Below, in pieces: positions 9,901 through 17,931 of a stretch of DNA of 64,000 nucleotides. Below the pieces are notes generated by a model, which worked only from the letters and a program-made list of their open reading frames with translations, was not told where the DNA came from and did no database searches. The translations under genes and the position numbers were made by a program. The stretch's first letter is position 1. Every line of letters starts with the position of its first letter. The DNA is from CAWCBH01 sp963793785 (lineage in GTDB: Bacteria > Actinomycetota > Thermoleophilia > Solirubrobacterales > 70-9), in the NCBI GenBank assembly GCA_963793785.1, contig CAWCBH010000003.1, positions 1,984,001 through 2,048,000 on the forward strand. Direction: 5' to 3'.

Positions 9901-10333
9901 CAGGGCGCAGCGAAGCGTCGGGCACGGCCTCCGCGAGGGCGGCGGCGCTGGCGACGACCACCGGCTCGGGCTCACGACCCAAAGCGTCGAGAGCGTCGAT
10001 CCGCAGCCCGACCAGGTGCGGGGGCGGCGAGATCTGGGACGCGTATCCGGTCCCCCGCGAGGGGTAGTACCGAACCCTGCGCGGGGCAAGGTAGGCACGC
10101 AGGTCGGCAGCCAGGTCGCGGGCGGAGCGGTCGTCGGCGGCGACCACCAGCGCCGCCCGGTCCGCGAGGCCGCGATCGTCCTCCAGCAAGGCCGCGATCA
10201 GCAACGGCCGCAGGGTGCCCGAGGCCCGCAGCGAGACCCCGGGCTCACCGCCCGCCGCGGCGAGCACGCGGCTGCTGAGCTCGTGGACGCGCTCGTGCTC
10301 GAGGGCGAGGTCGAGGAGCGGGCGCAGCGACAT
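6965..10333 (-). CDS. mfd: Transcription-repair coupling factor Mfd
   Basis: A DNA translocase that removes stalled RNA polymerase and recruits UvrA. ATG 10333 (MSLRPLLDLALEHERV) gives 1122 residues, close to the usual 1150; an in-frame ATG at 10375 would overlap the upstream gene. The N-terminal UvrB-like region is followed by the RNA-polymerase-interacting domain (LRVGDYVVHEDHGVARFAG). The RecG-like motor comes next: Walker A GDVGYGKTEVALRAA (about 600), the DEEQRFGVKQKE box (about 702), the TRG-type ESGLDIPTANTLIVERAD and RVGRSRERA. The C-terminal domain binding UvrA is present. Two bases separate it from the enoyl-CoA hydratase stop. Confidence 0.97.
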   Translation of the reverse strand: MSLRPLLDLALEHERVHELSSRVLAAAGGEPGVSLRASGTLRPLLIAALLEDDRGLADRAALVVAADDRSARDLAADLRAYLAPRRVRYYPSRGTGYASQISPPPHLVGLRIDALDALGREPEPVVVASAAALAEAVPDASLRPAGFTISRGEEIELGTAAADLAAAGYERVDQVTERGQFAVRGGILDVFPATEERAVRIELFGDEVESMRWFSTFTQRSLGDAERVELAPAAELDAEHRELAELATLEGEDLPDVSSILPLEHFGAPLDLVPSDAAVVLAAADEIETALRDAWEDATTAMHAADARHLYVDVSDQLRELAVLSISGAGDDDADAFRASRAESPARGMREAEAELEKLVRSGYRTVVAFDGQGEAERARYNLDRLDATLLVGGRLSPEPGLAFAAARLRDGFVAPELRLAVYPFRRLVHRRRAPEPPVGRAGRGRLAFSELRVGDYVVHEDHGVARFAGFETREVGGVVRDYLYLEYKGEDRVYVPTDQLARLSRYVGAGSEPVLSALGGKRWQNMKARARRAAGQLAGELLNLYAERRSRKGHGFPPDGEWQMALEASFPYRETADQIEAIDAVKADMEAERPMDRLVCGDVGYGKTEVALRAAVKAASDGKQVLMLVPTTILAQQHLGTFAERLADLPFVVEGVSRLRRPAEVKRALADYREGKVDILIGTHRLLSRDVRAKDLGLLIVDEEQRFGVKQKELLRQLKLKVDVLSLSATPIPRTLQMSLAGLRDISVIETPPEGRRPIRTYVGPWDEDLVRRAIEREVDRGGQAFFLHNRIDTLAELTERLRAMVPRARFAEAHGQMEEGDLEQTMLTFLRGDADCLVATTIIESGLDIPTANTLIVERADQLGLAQAYQIRGRVGRSRERAFAYLLYPSESALTGEAGARLATLADHTELGSGFRIAMRDLDIRGAGNLLGDEQSGHVAAVGFELYCQMIDEAVAERSDDAEAGEAPEPVRLDVPVDAYLPASYVPFEAAKIDLHRRIVAARAPGDLRAIGDELGDRFGPLPPEAENLLALQRGRIELGLAGARSVEFRGGRLSVTGVELDSEQVEKLREGVEGAIYEWREQTAAVRVPDDPEARLAAVLALAEGLRGAKRSADMLPTS

Positions 10334-10335
10334 CG

Positions 10336-11064
10336 TCAGTCCCTGTGGGGCAAGCCTGGACCCGAACGCTGCCACTCGACCTGGCCCTCGCCCTCGGCGC
10401 GCGAGCGCTCGACCACCCCGTCGGACTCGTGCAGCATCCGCTTCAGCCGCGCCGCAGCCTCGGGCGGATGCTGGGCGATCTCAGCCGCCAGCTCCAGCGC
10501 CGCCTGCTCGGTTGCGGCGGCGGGCGCCACCCTGTTGACGAGGCCGAGGCGAAGGGCCTCGTCGGCGCTGACGGTTCGCGACGAGAGCAGCAGGTACTTC
10601 GCGGTCGCGAGGCCGCAGAGGGTGGCGAGGCGGGCCGGTCCCACGGGCACGCCCAGCGCGGCGCCCGGGAACCTCATTCGCAGGTTTGCGCCGCCGATGC
10701 GAAGATCGCATGCGACCGCGATCTCGGCTCCGCCGCCGACGACGGCGCCGTGACAGACGGCGACCGTCGGCTTCGGGAAGCCGGTGATCCGGTCATAGAG
10801 GTCGGCGAACAGCTGCATTCGCCGCACCGCGGCCTCGGCGTCGAGCTCCTCCTTGACGTCGGCGCCGGCGGAGAGGCCCATCTGATCGGAGGAGGAGATG
10901 ACGAGGACCCTTACCTGGTCGTCCGCCGCAGCCTCGCCTAGACGGGCGAGCAGCTCTTCGAGCATCGGGGTGTTGATCGCGTTGCGGGAAGCGGGACGAT
11001 CGAGCCGCAGCAGCGCGACGCCCTCGGGATCGATCTCGTAGCTGGTCAGCGCCGGCTCGCTCAA
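10336..11064 (-). CDS. Enoyl-CoA hydratase/isomerase family protein
   Basis: A 242-residue crotonase-fold protein. Typical features are LDRPASRNAINTPMLEEL at the N-terminus, the first oxyanion segment LSAGADVKE, and the second, CHGAVVGGGAEIAVACDLR. The position of the usual second catalytic glutamate is occupied by a PVGPARLATLCG segment without Glu. The exact reaction (hydratase, isomerase or another CoA chemistry) therefore cannot be fixed. The start ATG overlaps the pth stop (ATGA), so the two genes are translationally coupled. Its presence inside a translation/repair operon is not explained by function. Confidence 0.85.
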   Translation of the reverse strand: MSEPALTSYEIDPEGVALLRLDRPASRNAINTPMLEELLARLGEAAADDQVRVLVISSSDQMGLSAGADVKEELDAEAAVRRMQLFADLYDRITGFPKPTVAVCHGAVVGGGAEIAVACDLRIGGANLRMRFPGAALGVPVGPARLATLCGLATAKYLLLSSRTVSADEALRLGLVNRVAPAAATEQAALELAAEIAQHPPEAAARLKRMLHESDGVVERSRAEGEGQVEWQRSGPGLPHRD

Positions 11065-11672
11065 ACCTTCTCAACCTCACCGCGATGGATCCGCTCGCTG
11101 AGACGCTCGGCCTCGTCGGCGGCTCGCTCGATCAGCCGCTGCACCTCTTCACGGGGCTCGCGGAAGCGGGAGAGGACGTGGGAGGAAACCACCTCCGGGT
11201 CGCTTGAGTCGGGCCGGCCGACACCGGCGCGGACCCGCCAGAAGTCGACCCCGCCAAGCCCTCCGCGCAGGCTCTTCAGTCCGTTGTGCCCAGCCACGCC
11301 GCCGCCCAGCTTCACCCGCACCTCGCCGAACGGGAGGTCGATCTCGTCGTGGAGGACGACCACGCGCTCGAGCGGCACCTTCAGAGCCCCCCTTGCCGGG
11401 CCGGCCGCCGATCCCGATTCGTTCATGTAGGTCTGCGGGACCAGCACCGCGACCCGTGGACCGCCCGGCCCGGTGCGCCCCTCCGCGATCAGCCCGCCAA
11501 AGCGCTTCTTCGCCTTCGGCAGCTCCCAGCGCGAGGAGAGCAGGGCGGCAACCTCGAAGCCGAGGTTATGACGGGTTCCGGCGTAGCGTTCGCCGGGGTT
11601 GCCCAAGCCGATGATGAGAATGCGGTCGCCGCCCTCGGCTTCGGCGACATCCCCGCGACGAAGCCGCCGCAA
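11061..11672 (-). CDS. pth: Peptidyl-tRNA hydrolase
   Basis: Releases peptides from prematurely dropped peptidyl-tRNAs. Diagnostic motifs are IIGLGNPGERYAGTRHNLGF (catalytic His), PQTYMNESG, VLHDEIDLPFG (catalytic Asp) and GVAGHNGLKSL. I use TTG 11672, the only conventional start found between the L25 stop and the conserved core, which adds a leader of about 17 residues. A shorter start cannot be excluded. It lies 11 bp after L25, a very common gene pairing (rplY/ctc-pth). Confidence 0.95.
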   Translation of the reverse strand: MRRLRRGDVAEAEGGDRILIIGLGNPGERYAGTRHNLGFEVAALLSSRWELPKAKKRFGGLIAEGRTGPGGPRVAVLVPQTYMNESGSAAGPARGALKVPLERVVVLHDEIDLPFGEVRVKLGGGVAGHNGLKSLRGGLGGVDFWRVRAGVGRPDSSDPEVVSSHVLSRFREPREEVQRLIERAADEAERLSERIHRGEVEKV

Positions 11673-11683
11673 GAGAGACAGCG

Positions 11684-12427
11684 CTAACTCTCCTCGGAGC
11701 CGCCGGAGTCGCCCGCCTCGTCCGCTTCGCCCTCTGCTGCCTCTTCGCCCTCGGGCACCTCTTCGCCCTCGGGCACCTCCTCGCCCTCGGGAACCTCCTC
11801 GCCTTCCTCCTCCTCGCCGACCAGCGCCGCCTCCTCCTCGATCGCCTCCAGCTCCTTTTCGAGCTTGGGGGGAGTCAGGGTCGCGATCGTGACCTCCTCG
11901 GGGTCGTCGGCGACGAACTCGACGCCGGCCGGAGCTGCCAGCGCGGCGAGCTGGATCGTGTCGTTGATGTCCATCTCGGAGACGTCGACGACGATCCGCT
12001 CGGGAATCTCGGCCGGCAGGGCCTCCACGGTCACCTCGCGGGTGATGTGCTCGAGGACCCCGCCCTCCTTCGAGCCAGGAGCCTCCTCGGCGCCCTCCAG
12101 CTCGATCGCCACCTCGGCCTGGATCTTCTCGTCCAGCTTCACCTGCTGCAGGTCGAGGTGCTGAAGGTCGCCGCGGACGGGATGGAGCTGCTGCTCCTTG
12201 ACGACGACCGGAACTGCCCCCGACCCATCGATCTCGAGGTCGAAGAGCGCCTGTCCGGCGGCGAGCACCGTTCCCGCTTCACGCTGGGAGACCTGGAAAG
12301 CGCGTGCCTCCTCGCCGCCGCTGTAGACCACTCCGGGAACGATTCCGTCGCGCCGCAGGCGGCGGCTGGTGCGGGATCCGAACTCGGTCCGCGGCTTCGC
12401 GGCGAGCTTTTCACGCTGAGCGGCCAT
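11684..12427 (-). CDS. rplY: Ribosomal protein L25, general-stress (Ctc/TL5) type
   Basis: Binds 5S rRNA in the large ribosomal subunit. The 247 residues comprise the L25 domain (RTEFGSRTSRRLRRDGIVPGVVYSG, with the HPVRGDLQHLDLQQV segment), the TL5-type C-terminal beta domain (ITREVTVEALPAEIPERIVVDVS), and a long acidic tail. The tail includes three near-perfect copies of a six-residue GEEVPE-type repeat and ends in Gly/Ser. The start is ATG 12427. A TATCCT -10 box lies seven bases upstream on the minus strand, suggesting a nearly leaderless transcript. It heads the operon that includes pth and mfd. Confidence 0.95.
   Translation of the reverse strand: MAAQREKLAAKPRTEFGSRTSRRLRRDGIVPGVVYSGGEEARAFQVSQREAGTVLAAGQALFDLEIDGSGAVPVVVKEQQLHPVRGDLQHLDLQQVKLDEKIQAEVAIELEGAEEAPGSKEGGVLEHITREVTVEALPAEIPERIVVDVSEMDINDTIQLAALAAPAGVEFVADDPEEVTIATLTPPKLEKELEAIEEEAALVGEEEEGEEVPEGEEVPEGEEVPEGEEAAEGEADEAGDSGGSEES
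11741..11806. repeat. 18-bp tandem repeat inside the L25 acidic tail
   Basis: The unit CTCTTCGCCCTCGGGCAC occurs at 11741-11758 and again identically at 11759-11776. A variant copy follows at 11777-11794 and a partial one to 11806. Read on the minus strand it encodes repeated Glu/Gly/Val/Pro. Because the unit is a multiple of three, copy number can vary without breaking the frame. Confidence 0.85.
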
Positions 12428-12462
12428 GGGTCGCAGGATAGAGAAGCGCCTAAGGTTTCCGC
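12428..12462. promoter_or_regulatory. Compact divergent promoter between L25 and aarF
   Basis: Only 35 bp separate the two start codons. On the minus strand TATCCT (12435-12440) ends seven bases before the L25 ATG. On the plus strand TAAGGT (12451-12456) ends six bases before the aarF ATG. Both fit the actinobacterial TANNNT -10 box. That spacing would place both transcription starts at or within a base or two of the start codons. Each -35 region must overlap the other promoter. No Shine-Dalgarno sequence is visible on either side. Confidence 0.5.
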
Positions 12463-13878
12463 ATGGCCGACGAGACCAAGATCCCCAAGGGCCGGGTCCG
12501 CCGCTCCGCGAAGCTGGGGTCGGTCATGGGTGTGCAGGGGGCCCGCTACGCCGGGACCAAGGCCGCCAACGTCGCCCGGACCGACGAAAGCAGCCAGGAG
12601 CGGCTCGAGCAGCGCCACCTAGAGACCGCGATGAAGATGGTCGGGGCGCTGGGTCAGATGAAGGGCGCGGCGATGAAGCTGGGCCAGTTCGCCTCCTTCA
12701 TCGACACTGAGTTCATCCCCGAGGAGTACCGCGAGATCTACCAGGAGCAGCTCGCGAAGCTGCGCACCGATGCGCCGGCGATGCCCTGGGAGAAGGTCGT
12801 CAAGGTGCTCGAGGAGGAGTACGACGGCGAGCCGATCTCAGAGCTGTTCGCCGACCTCGAGCAGGAGGCATTCGCGGCCGCCTCGATCGGCCAGGTGCAT
12901 CGCGCCGAGCTGCTCGACGGGCGGCGGGTGGCGGTGAAGATCCAGTACCCCGGGATCGCCGAGGCGCTGGAGGCCGACCTGCGTAACGCCGGCACGATCG
13001 TCCGCCTGGCCCGCGCCCTGGCCCCCGGGCTCGACGCGAAGGAGATCGCGGAGGAGATCCGCGAGCGGGTGATGGAGGAGCTCGACTACGAGTACGAGGC
13101 GCAGAACCAGCGCACCTTCGCCCGCGCCTACCGCGAGCACCCGTTCATCTACGTCCCCGACGTGATCACGCGGCTGTCGCGGCGCCGGGTGCTGGTGACC
13201 GAGTTCGTCGAGGGAATCGGCTTCGAGGAGATCAAGCAGCTTCCCGACGAGGAGCGCAGCCGCTTCGGCGAGATCGTCTTCCGCGGCAGCTTCGGATCGA
13301 TCTACCACCTGCAGCACTTCAACGCCGACCCCCACCCCGGCAACTACATCCTCATGGACGACGGCCGGGTGGCCTTCCTGGACTTCGGGATGACGAAGAA
13401 GCTCGACGCCGAGCAGATCGAGCTCGAGCAGCGGGCGGTCGACGCCGCGGCGCGCCAGGATTCCGAGGCGCTGCGTGACGCCCTCCACGACCTCGGCTTC
13501 CTCAAGAACCCCTCCAAGCTCGACGCCGAGCGCCTGATGGAGCACGTGACGTCGGTCGGCGGCTGGTACATGGAGGACCGCGAGATCGAGATCAGCCCCC
13601 GGCGGGTGATGAAGATCATCGAGTCGACCCACGACCCCCGCTCGGAGTACTACGACCTGATGCGCCGCGAGTCGGTGCCGGCGGAGGAGCTGATGGGACG
13701 CCGCATGGAGCTCGGAGTGGTGGCGGTGCTCGGCCAGCTGCGGGCGAAGCGCAACTGGTACCGGATCATGCGCGAGTGGGTCTACGCCGACGACCCGGCC
13801 ACCGAGCTGGGCGAGCAGGAGTGGGCCTACTTCGAGGACCGCGGCGTGATCCGCACTCCGGGGCTGGCGCCGGGCTAA
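12463..13878 (+). CDS. ABC1/AarF/UbiB family atypical kinase
   Basis: A 471-residue member of the ABC1 (UbiB/ADCK) family, protein-kinase-like ATPases linked to quinone and lipid metabolism. Key elements visible are the KxGQ signature (MKLGQFASF, about 68), the Ala-rich loop AAASIGQVHRAEL, the lysine in VAVKIQYPG, the catalytic region FNADPHPGNYILMDDG and the metal motif VAFLDFGMTKK. No C-terminal membrane helix is obvious. It faces away from L25 and converges on the glycerophosphodiesterase gene. The substrate is unknown for the family. An ATG at 12463 with a TAAGGT box six bases upstream supports this start. Confidence 0.92.
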   Translation: MADETKIPKGRVRRSAKLGSVMGVQGARYAGTKAANVARTDESSQERLEQRHLETAMKMVGALGQMKGAAMKLGQFASFIDTEFIPEEYREIYQEQLAKLRTDAPAMPWEKVVKVLEEEYDGEPISELFADLEQEAFAAASIGQVHRAELLDGRRVAVKIQYPGIAEALEADLRNAGTIVRLARALAPGLDAKEIAEEIRERVMEELDYEYEAQNQRTFARAYREHPFIYVPDVITRLSRRRVLVTEFVEGIGFEEIKQLPDEERSRFGEIVFRGSFGSIYHLQHFNADPHPGNYILMDDGRVAFLDFGMTKKLDAEQIELEQRAVDAAARQDSEALRDALHDLGFLKNPSKLDAERLMEHVTSVGGWYMEDREIEISPRRVMKIIESTHDPRSEYYDLMRRESVPAEELMGRRMELGVVAVLGQLRAKRNWYRIMREWVYADDPATELGEQEWAYFEDRGVIRTPGLAPG

Positions 13879-13893
13879 GAGGTGTCGCTGCTG

Positions 13894-13912
13894 AGTCCCG
13901 GGGGCCGGGACT
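13894..13912. terminator. Hairpin between convergent aarF and glycerophosphodiesterase genes
   Basis: AGTCCCG at 13894-13900 and CGGGACT at 13906-13912 form a 7-bp perfect stem with a GGGGC loop. It lies between two stop codons that face each other and could end transcription in both directions. There is no U-tract on either side, so intrinsic termination is only tentative. Confidence 0.4.
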
Positions 13913-13928
13913 GGCCGGCGGCGGTTCT

Positions 13929-14661
13929 CTAGACCAGCTCTTCGAACAGCCGCGGATCGTTGGAGCAGATCCCGTCGACGCCGGTCGTCGAGGAGGCGAC
14001 GCATCGTCGCCAGGTCGTCGACGGTCCAGGCGATCAGCTCGACGCCGGACTGCCGGGTGACCGCGGCGAGCCTGGCCGTGATCACCGGGTGAAAGACCCA
14101 CATCGCCGCCGGCTGCAGTCGCTCGATCCCGCGGGCGGCGATCGCCGGGGCGCGACGCCGCAATCCGGCCAGGGCGACCGCCGCGAAAGCCCGGCCCAGC
14201 GGCCGCTTGCGCCAATCGCGGCTCACCTTCGGAAAGGTCCAGCCGCGGCGCAGCTCGGGCGCCAGCTCGCGCAGCCGGTGGATGCTCGAGACCTCCATCG
14301 TCGAGGTCATCGCGCGGTCCATCAGCTCGTGCTCGCGCAGCGCCGCCACGACCTCGTCCTCTCGCCCGCGCAGCTTCAGGTCGAGGTCGACCTCGACCCG
14401 GTCCAGCGGCGGGCGGGTGAACGCCTCCAGCGCCTCGGTGAGGGTGAGCGGCTCGCGGCGGGCAGCATCGCGCCAGTCGTGGGCGACGACCAGCGGCGTA
14501 CGCTGGGCAGCCGGCAGTCGCGGATTGCCGTCGGCGGTCCAGAGGACGTCGAGCTCGATCATCGTCACCCCGGCCTCCACCGCTGCGGTGAAGCTCTCCA
14601 GCGTGTTGCCGGGCGCGATCGCGTCGGCGCCCTTGTGGCCTACGCGCCGCAGGGCGGTCAG
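13929..14661 (-). pseudogene. Glycerophosphodiester phosphodiesterase, +1 frameshift near the C-terminus
   Basis: The protein reads VGHKGADAIAPGNTLESF, MIELDVLWTADG, VVAHDW and VEVDLDLKLRG, the GDPD active-site pattern, and continues to IAWTVDDLATMRRLL. The frame then runs on into nonsense over aarF. Removing one C at about 13981-13984 restores LLDDGVDGICSNDPRLFEELV and a stop at 13929, exactly the family ending. The total length (733 nt) is 3n+1, consistent with one inserted base. No ATG, GTG or TTG precedes the core; the likeliest start is CTG 14661, overlapping the prs stop (CTGA). The enzyme would hydrolyse glycerophosphodiesters. A sequencing error is as likely as true decay. Confidence 0.8.
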
Positions 14662-15692
14662 AACAGCTGGTTCTCGCCGGCGAAGATCTCCGAGACCGAG
14701 TCGTCGGTGAAGATGCGGCGGATCGAGTCGGCGAAGGTGCGTGCCGTGGAGAGGACGAGGATGTTGTCGGGGCCGCCGGGACGAAGCGGGATCGTGTCGC
14801 TGACCACGATCCGCTCGATGCCCGACGCCTCGTAGGAAAGCCGCTCGTAGGCCGGGCCGGAGAAGACCCCGTGGGTGGCGGTCGCGATCACCCTCGCGGC
14901 ACCTTCCTCGAGCACCGTCTGGGCGGCGGCGCAGAGGGTGCCGGCGGTGTCGATCATGTCGTCGACCAGGACCGCGGTCTTGCCCTGCACGTCGCCGACG
15001 ACATAGCCGATCTCGGCGACCTGCTGGGCCGGGCGCTCCTTCTCCATCACCGCCCAATGGGTGCCGATCTTGCGGGCGAAATTGCGCGCCGTCTTCACCC
15101 GTCCCGCGTCGGGCGAGACGATCACCAGCTCCTCGGAGCCGAAGTCCTGGTCGATGAACCACTGCGTGAGCATCGGCATCGCGGTCATGTGATCGACCGG
15201 GATGTGGAAGAAGCCCTGCACCTGGCCGGCGTGAAGGTCCATGGTCAGAACCCGGTCGACCCCGACCGCCTCCAGGGTCTTGGCGACGATGCGGGCCGTG
15301 ATCGGCTCGCGGGGGGCGGACTTCTTGTCCTGGCGCGCGTATCCGTACCAGGGCATCACGGCGATGATCCGGTGCGCGGAGGCACCCTGCGCCGCGTCGG
15401 CCATCGTCAGCAGCTCGATCAGCGCGTCGTTGGGAGTCATCGACTCCTGCTCGTTGGCGCAGGTGGACTGGACAAGGAACACGTCGGCGCCGCGGATCGA
15501 CTCCTCGTAGCGGCAGTAGACCTCGCCGTTGGCGAAGGTCTTCAGCGTCACCTGGCCGAGGTCGAGGTCGAGCTTGCCGGCGATCTTCGCCGCCAGGTCC
15601 ATCGAGCAGCGGCCGCCGAAGACCATCGCCCGCTTCGAGTAGTCGTGCGGGATCGCGGTCGTCGCCGGACGCGTCTCCTCGATAGTGCTCAC
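14658..15692 (-). CDS. prs: Ribose-phosphate pyrophosphokinase
   Basis: Makes PRPP from ribose 5-phosphate and ATP for nucleotide, His and Trp synthesis. The 344 residues include the ATP-binding and flexible-loop region (YGYARQDKKSAPREPITARIVA), DLHAGQVQGFFHIPVDH with the metal-binding His, SPDAGRVKTARNFA, and the PRPP loop VLVDDMIDTAGTL (about 246-258). The start is GTG 15692. It follows glmU with a 5-bp gap, the standard glmU-prs pairing, and its stop overlaps the start of the glycerophosphodiesterase gene. Confidence 0.96.
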   Translation of the reverse strand: MSTIEETRPATTAIPHDYSKRAMVFGGRCSMDLAAKIAGKLDLDLGQVTLKTFANGEVYCRYEESIRGADVFLVQSTCANEQESMTPNDALIELLTMADAAQGASAHRIIAVMPWYGYARQDKKSAPREPITARIVAKTLEAVGVDRVLTMDLHAGQVQGFFHIPVDHMTAMPMLTQWFIDQDFGSEELVIVSPDAGRVKTARNFARKIGTHWAVMEKERPAQQVAEIGYVVGDVQGKTAVLVDDMIDTAGTLCAAAQTVLEEGAARVIATATHGVFSGPAYERLSYEASGIERIVVSDTIPLRPGGPDNILVLSTARTFADSIRRIFTDDSVSEIFAGENQLF

Positions 15693-15697
15693 GAGAT

Positions 15698-17095
15698 CTA
15701 GCCCCGTTCCTCTTCTTTCGCCGCCTTGCGCTCCGCGTAGCCCTCGACGTTCTCCTGCTGCGCCCGCGAGATCCCGAGTGCGCCGGAGGGGACGTCCTCG
15801 GCGATCACCGAGCCGGCCCCAGTGTAGGCCGCGTCGCCGACTTCTACCGGCGCCACGAGCATCGTGTCAACGCCGATGCGGGCGCCGTCGCCGATCACTG
15901 TGCGGTGTTTGCGGAATCCGTCGTAGTTGGCGGTGATCGTCCCGGCGCCGAGGTTGACGTCGGCGCCGAGCTCGGCATCGCCGACGTAGGAGAGGTGGGG
16001 GACCTTTGACTCGGGGCCGATGCGCGAGTTCTTGATCTCGACGAATGCCCCCGCCTTGGCACCCTGCTCGAGCACGGTATCCGGGCGAATGTGAGCGAAA
16101 GGGCCGATCGTGCAGCCGTCGAGGACCTCGCATTCGGCGAGGTAGGAATGCGGCACCGTCACGTCTTTGCCGAGGACCGTGTCGATCAGCGTCGTGTGGG
16201 GCCCGACGACGCTGCCCGTGCCGACCGCGATGCCGCCCCGCAACGTCGTCCCGGGCAGCAGGGTGACGTCGGGGTCGATCCGCACGTCGGCGTCGACCCA
16301 GGTTGAGGCGGGATCGGCGACCGTCACCCCGGCGAGCATGTGGCGCTCGAGGATCAACCGCCGCGCCTCGGTCTCGGCCCGCGCAAGGTCGACGCGGGTG
16401 TTGACGCCAAGGTTGACGGCCCCCTCGGTGATCAGGTGCGTGGCGACGCGGTGCCCTGCGTCGCGCAACGCGGGCAGTACGTCGCCGAGGTAGTACTCGC
16501 CTTGGGCGTTGTCGTTGCCGATCGCGTCCAGGGCCTCGCCGAGCGGTTCGGATGCGAAGACGTAGGTGCCGGCGTTGACCTCGGTGATCGCCAGCTCCTC
16601 GGGTGTCGCGTCGCCGGGCTCCTTTGCCTCGACGATCCGGGCCAGGTCGCCACGCTCGTCGCGAATGATCCGCCCGAAGCTGTTGGGGTCGTCGCGAACC
16701 GTCGTCATCACGGTCGCCGCGCCACCGGCCTCGTCGTGGGCGCGGAACAGGTCGGCGATCACCTCCGCCGAGATCAGTGGGTGATCGCCTGAGAGCACCA
16801 GTACCGTCTCGGAGCTGCGGACGACATCGATCGCTGCCCGGATCGCCCCGCCGGTCCCGTCGGCTTCGGGCTGGATCACCACCTCGGTCCCCTCGGGCAG
16901 GGCGGCGGAGAGATCCCGGTCGGGTGAGGAGATCACCGCGACCCGCTCGGCGCCGGCCTCGCGAGCGGCGAGGATCGGCCAAGCGATCATCGGCCGGCCG
17001 CAGACCGGATGCAGCACCTTGGGCAGCGAAGATCGCATGCGCGTGCCCTCGCCCGCGGCCATGACGAGGACGGTGGAGCCGCTGGACCGCTTCAC
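15698..17095 (-). CDS. glmU: Bifunctional UDP-GlcNAc pyrophosphorylase / glucosamine-1-phosphate acetyltransferase
   Basis: Makes UDP-GlcNAc for peptidoglycan. I choose GTG 17095, giving 465 residues and the canonical N-terminus VLVMAAGEGTRMRSSLPKVLHP; the frame stays open upstream, but that part lies outside the family's length. The uridyltransferase half (about 1-230) shows PKVLHPVCGRPMI, LSGDHPLIS and ITEVNAGTYVF. The C-terminal half is a left-handed beta-helix of hexapeptide repeats with the acetyltransferase signatures IGPFAHIRPDTVL, EIKNSRIG, GTITANYDGFRKHRT and AGSVI. It is separated from the HNH gene upstream by about 75 bp. Confidence 0.95.
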   Translation of the reverse strand: MKRSSGSTVLVMAAGEGTRMRSSLPKVLHPVCGRPMIAWPILAAREAGAERVAVISSPDRDLSAALPEGTEVVIQPEADGTGGAIRAAIDVVRSSETVLVLSGDHPLISAEVIADLFRAHDEAGGAATVMTTVRDDPNSFGRIIRDERGDLARIVEAKEPGDATPEELAITEVNAGTYVFASEPLGEALDAIGNDNAQGEYYLGDVLPALRDAGHRVATHLITEGAVNLGVNTRVDLARAETEARRLILERHMLAGVTVADPASTWVDADVRIDPDVTLLPGTTLRGGIAVGTGSVVGPHTTLIDTVLGKDVTVPHSYLAECEVLDGCTIGPFAHIRPDTVLEQGAKAGAFVEIKNSRIGPESKVPHLSYVGDAELGADVNLGAGTITANYDGFRKHRTVIGDGARIGVDTMLVAPVEVGDAAYTGAGSVIAEDVPSGALGISRAQQENVEGYAERKAAKEEERG

Positions 17096-17169
17096 CGACG
17101 AATCGTAGAGCGGATTCGGATCAGACGGGCGGCTACGCGGGGCGTTGCAAGCGTCCCGGCGTCGATCGT

Positions 17170-17931
17170 CTAGCCGACTCGTCGCTCGCGCTCGGCCTGT
17201 CGCTCGTAGGACCGCACCCATTTCCGGATTGCATTGTCGGAGACCCCATACTTGCGACCGACAGCCAGGTAGCTGGTCGCCGCAATTTCCTCGAGGAGTC
17301 GGCCATAGGGAGGCCGGTCGACTTTCCGGCTGGAGAGTCGCGGCACACCGCGTTGATGGGAGCGATCCCAGCGACTCCCGCACTCCCGGGAGCAATACCG
17401 CTGCTCAGGACGATGACTTTCAAAGGTGGCTCCGCATCGCTTGCAGGCGCGTTTTGGCCTCGTCAAGCGGTTCTTTCGCCCACAGTGTGTATCCAAAGTT
17501 GCCGCGCAGTTGGGGCAGACGAGACGCAGATTCTCCAGTCGATGATCGCTTCGCTCTCCGTTGATGTGATCGAGGATCAGCGACATCAACCGACCCCGCC
17601 ATGACTCGCCTTGCCCGCAGAGCTCACACCGCCGCTCCTTCAGTCCTTCCTGGAACAACCGGCGCTTGACGTATTTCCGCGAGTAAGTCGAGTCCCGCAC
17701 CAAGACCAATTCGAGCGAGGGCCGCGCGGCCAACGCCAATTCTCTCTGCGTAGCCCCTCGGTCAAAATGGTCGTGTGGCACGCCCCACAGGGCGGCGTAC
17801 TTCTTCAGGGTCTGCCAGTTTCCGCCAGTCTCGCAATAGCCGAGCCGCCGCAGGCTCTCCGCCCAAGATTTCGATTCCGCGATCGCTTGACGCACCTCCT
17901 TCTCGCGAGATCTCATCGGGGGTCGCCTCAT
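17170..17931 (-). CDS. HNH-type endonuclease with zinc finger and C-terminal HTH
   Basis: From ATG 17931 the protein has about 253 residues (an in-frame GTG lies at 17949 and another ATG at 17916). The central HNH module reads CELCGQ, then SLILDHINGERSDHRLENLRLVCPNC, with the conserved DHxNG..D...NL pattern and two Cys pairs. A second treble-clef-like finger, CKRCGATFESHRPEQRYCSREC, follows. The C-terminus (YLAVGRKYGVSDNAIRKWVRSY) is a helix-turn-helix. An N-terminal HTH-like segment is also visible (AESLRRLGYCETGGNWQTLKKYA). The product should be a DNA-cutting enzyme. A LexA-like box overlaps the start, so it may be damage-inducible. Next to a tRNA gene. Confidence 0.82.
   Translation of the reverse strand: MRRPPMRSREKEVRQAIAESKSWAESLRRLGYCETGGNWQTLKKYAALWGVPHDHFDRGATQRELALAARPSLELVLVRDSTYSRKYVKRRLFQEGLKERRCELCGQGESWRGRLMSLILDHINGERSDHRLENLRLVCPNCAATLDTHCGRKNRLTRPKRACKRCGATFESHRPEQRYCSRECGSRWDRSHQRGVPRLSSRKVDRPPYGRLLEEIAATSYLAVGRKYGVSDNAIRKWVRSYERQAERERRVG

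Noticed and set aside
12838..15162. A 774-residue minus-strand frame as one fusion protein
   Set aside because: Only its middle part is glycerophosphodiesterase; the first part is an alternative frame of prs and the last part is antisense to aarF. It arises from the frameshift at about 13983.
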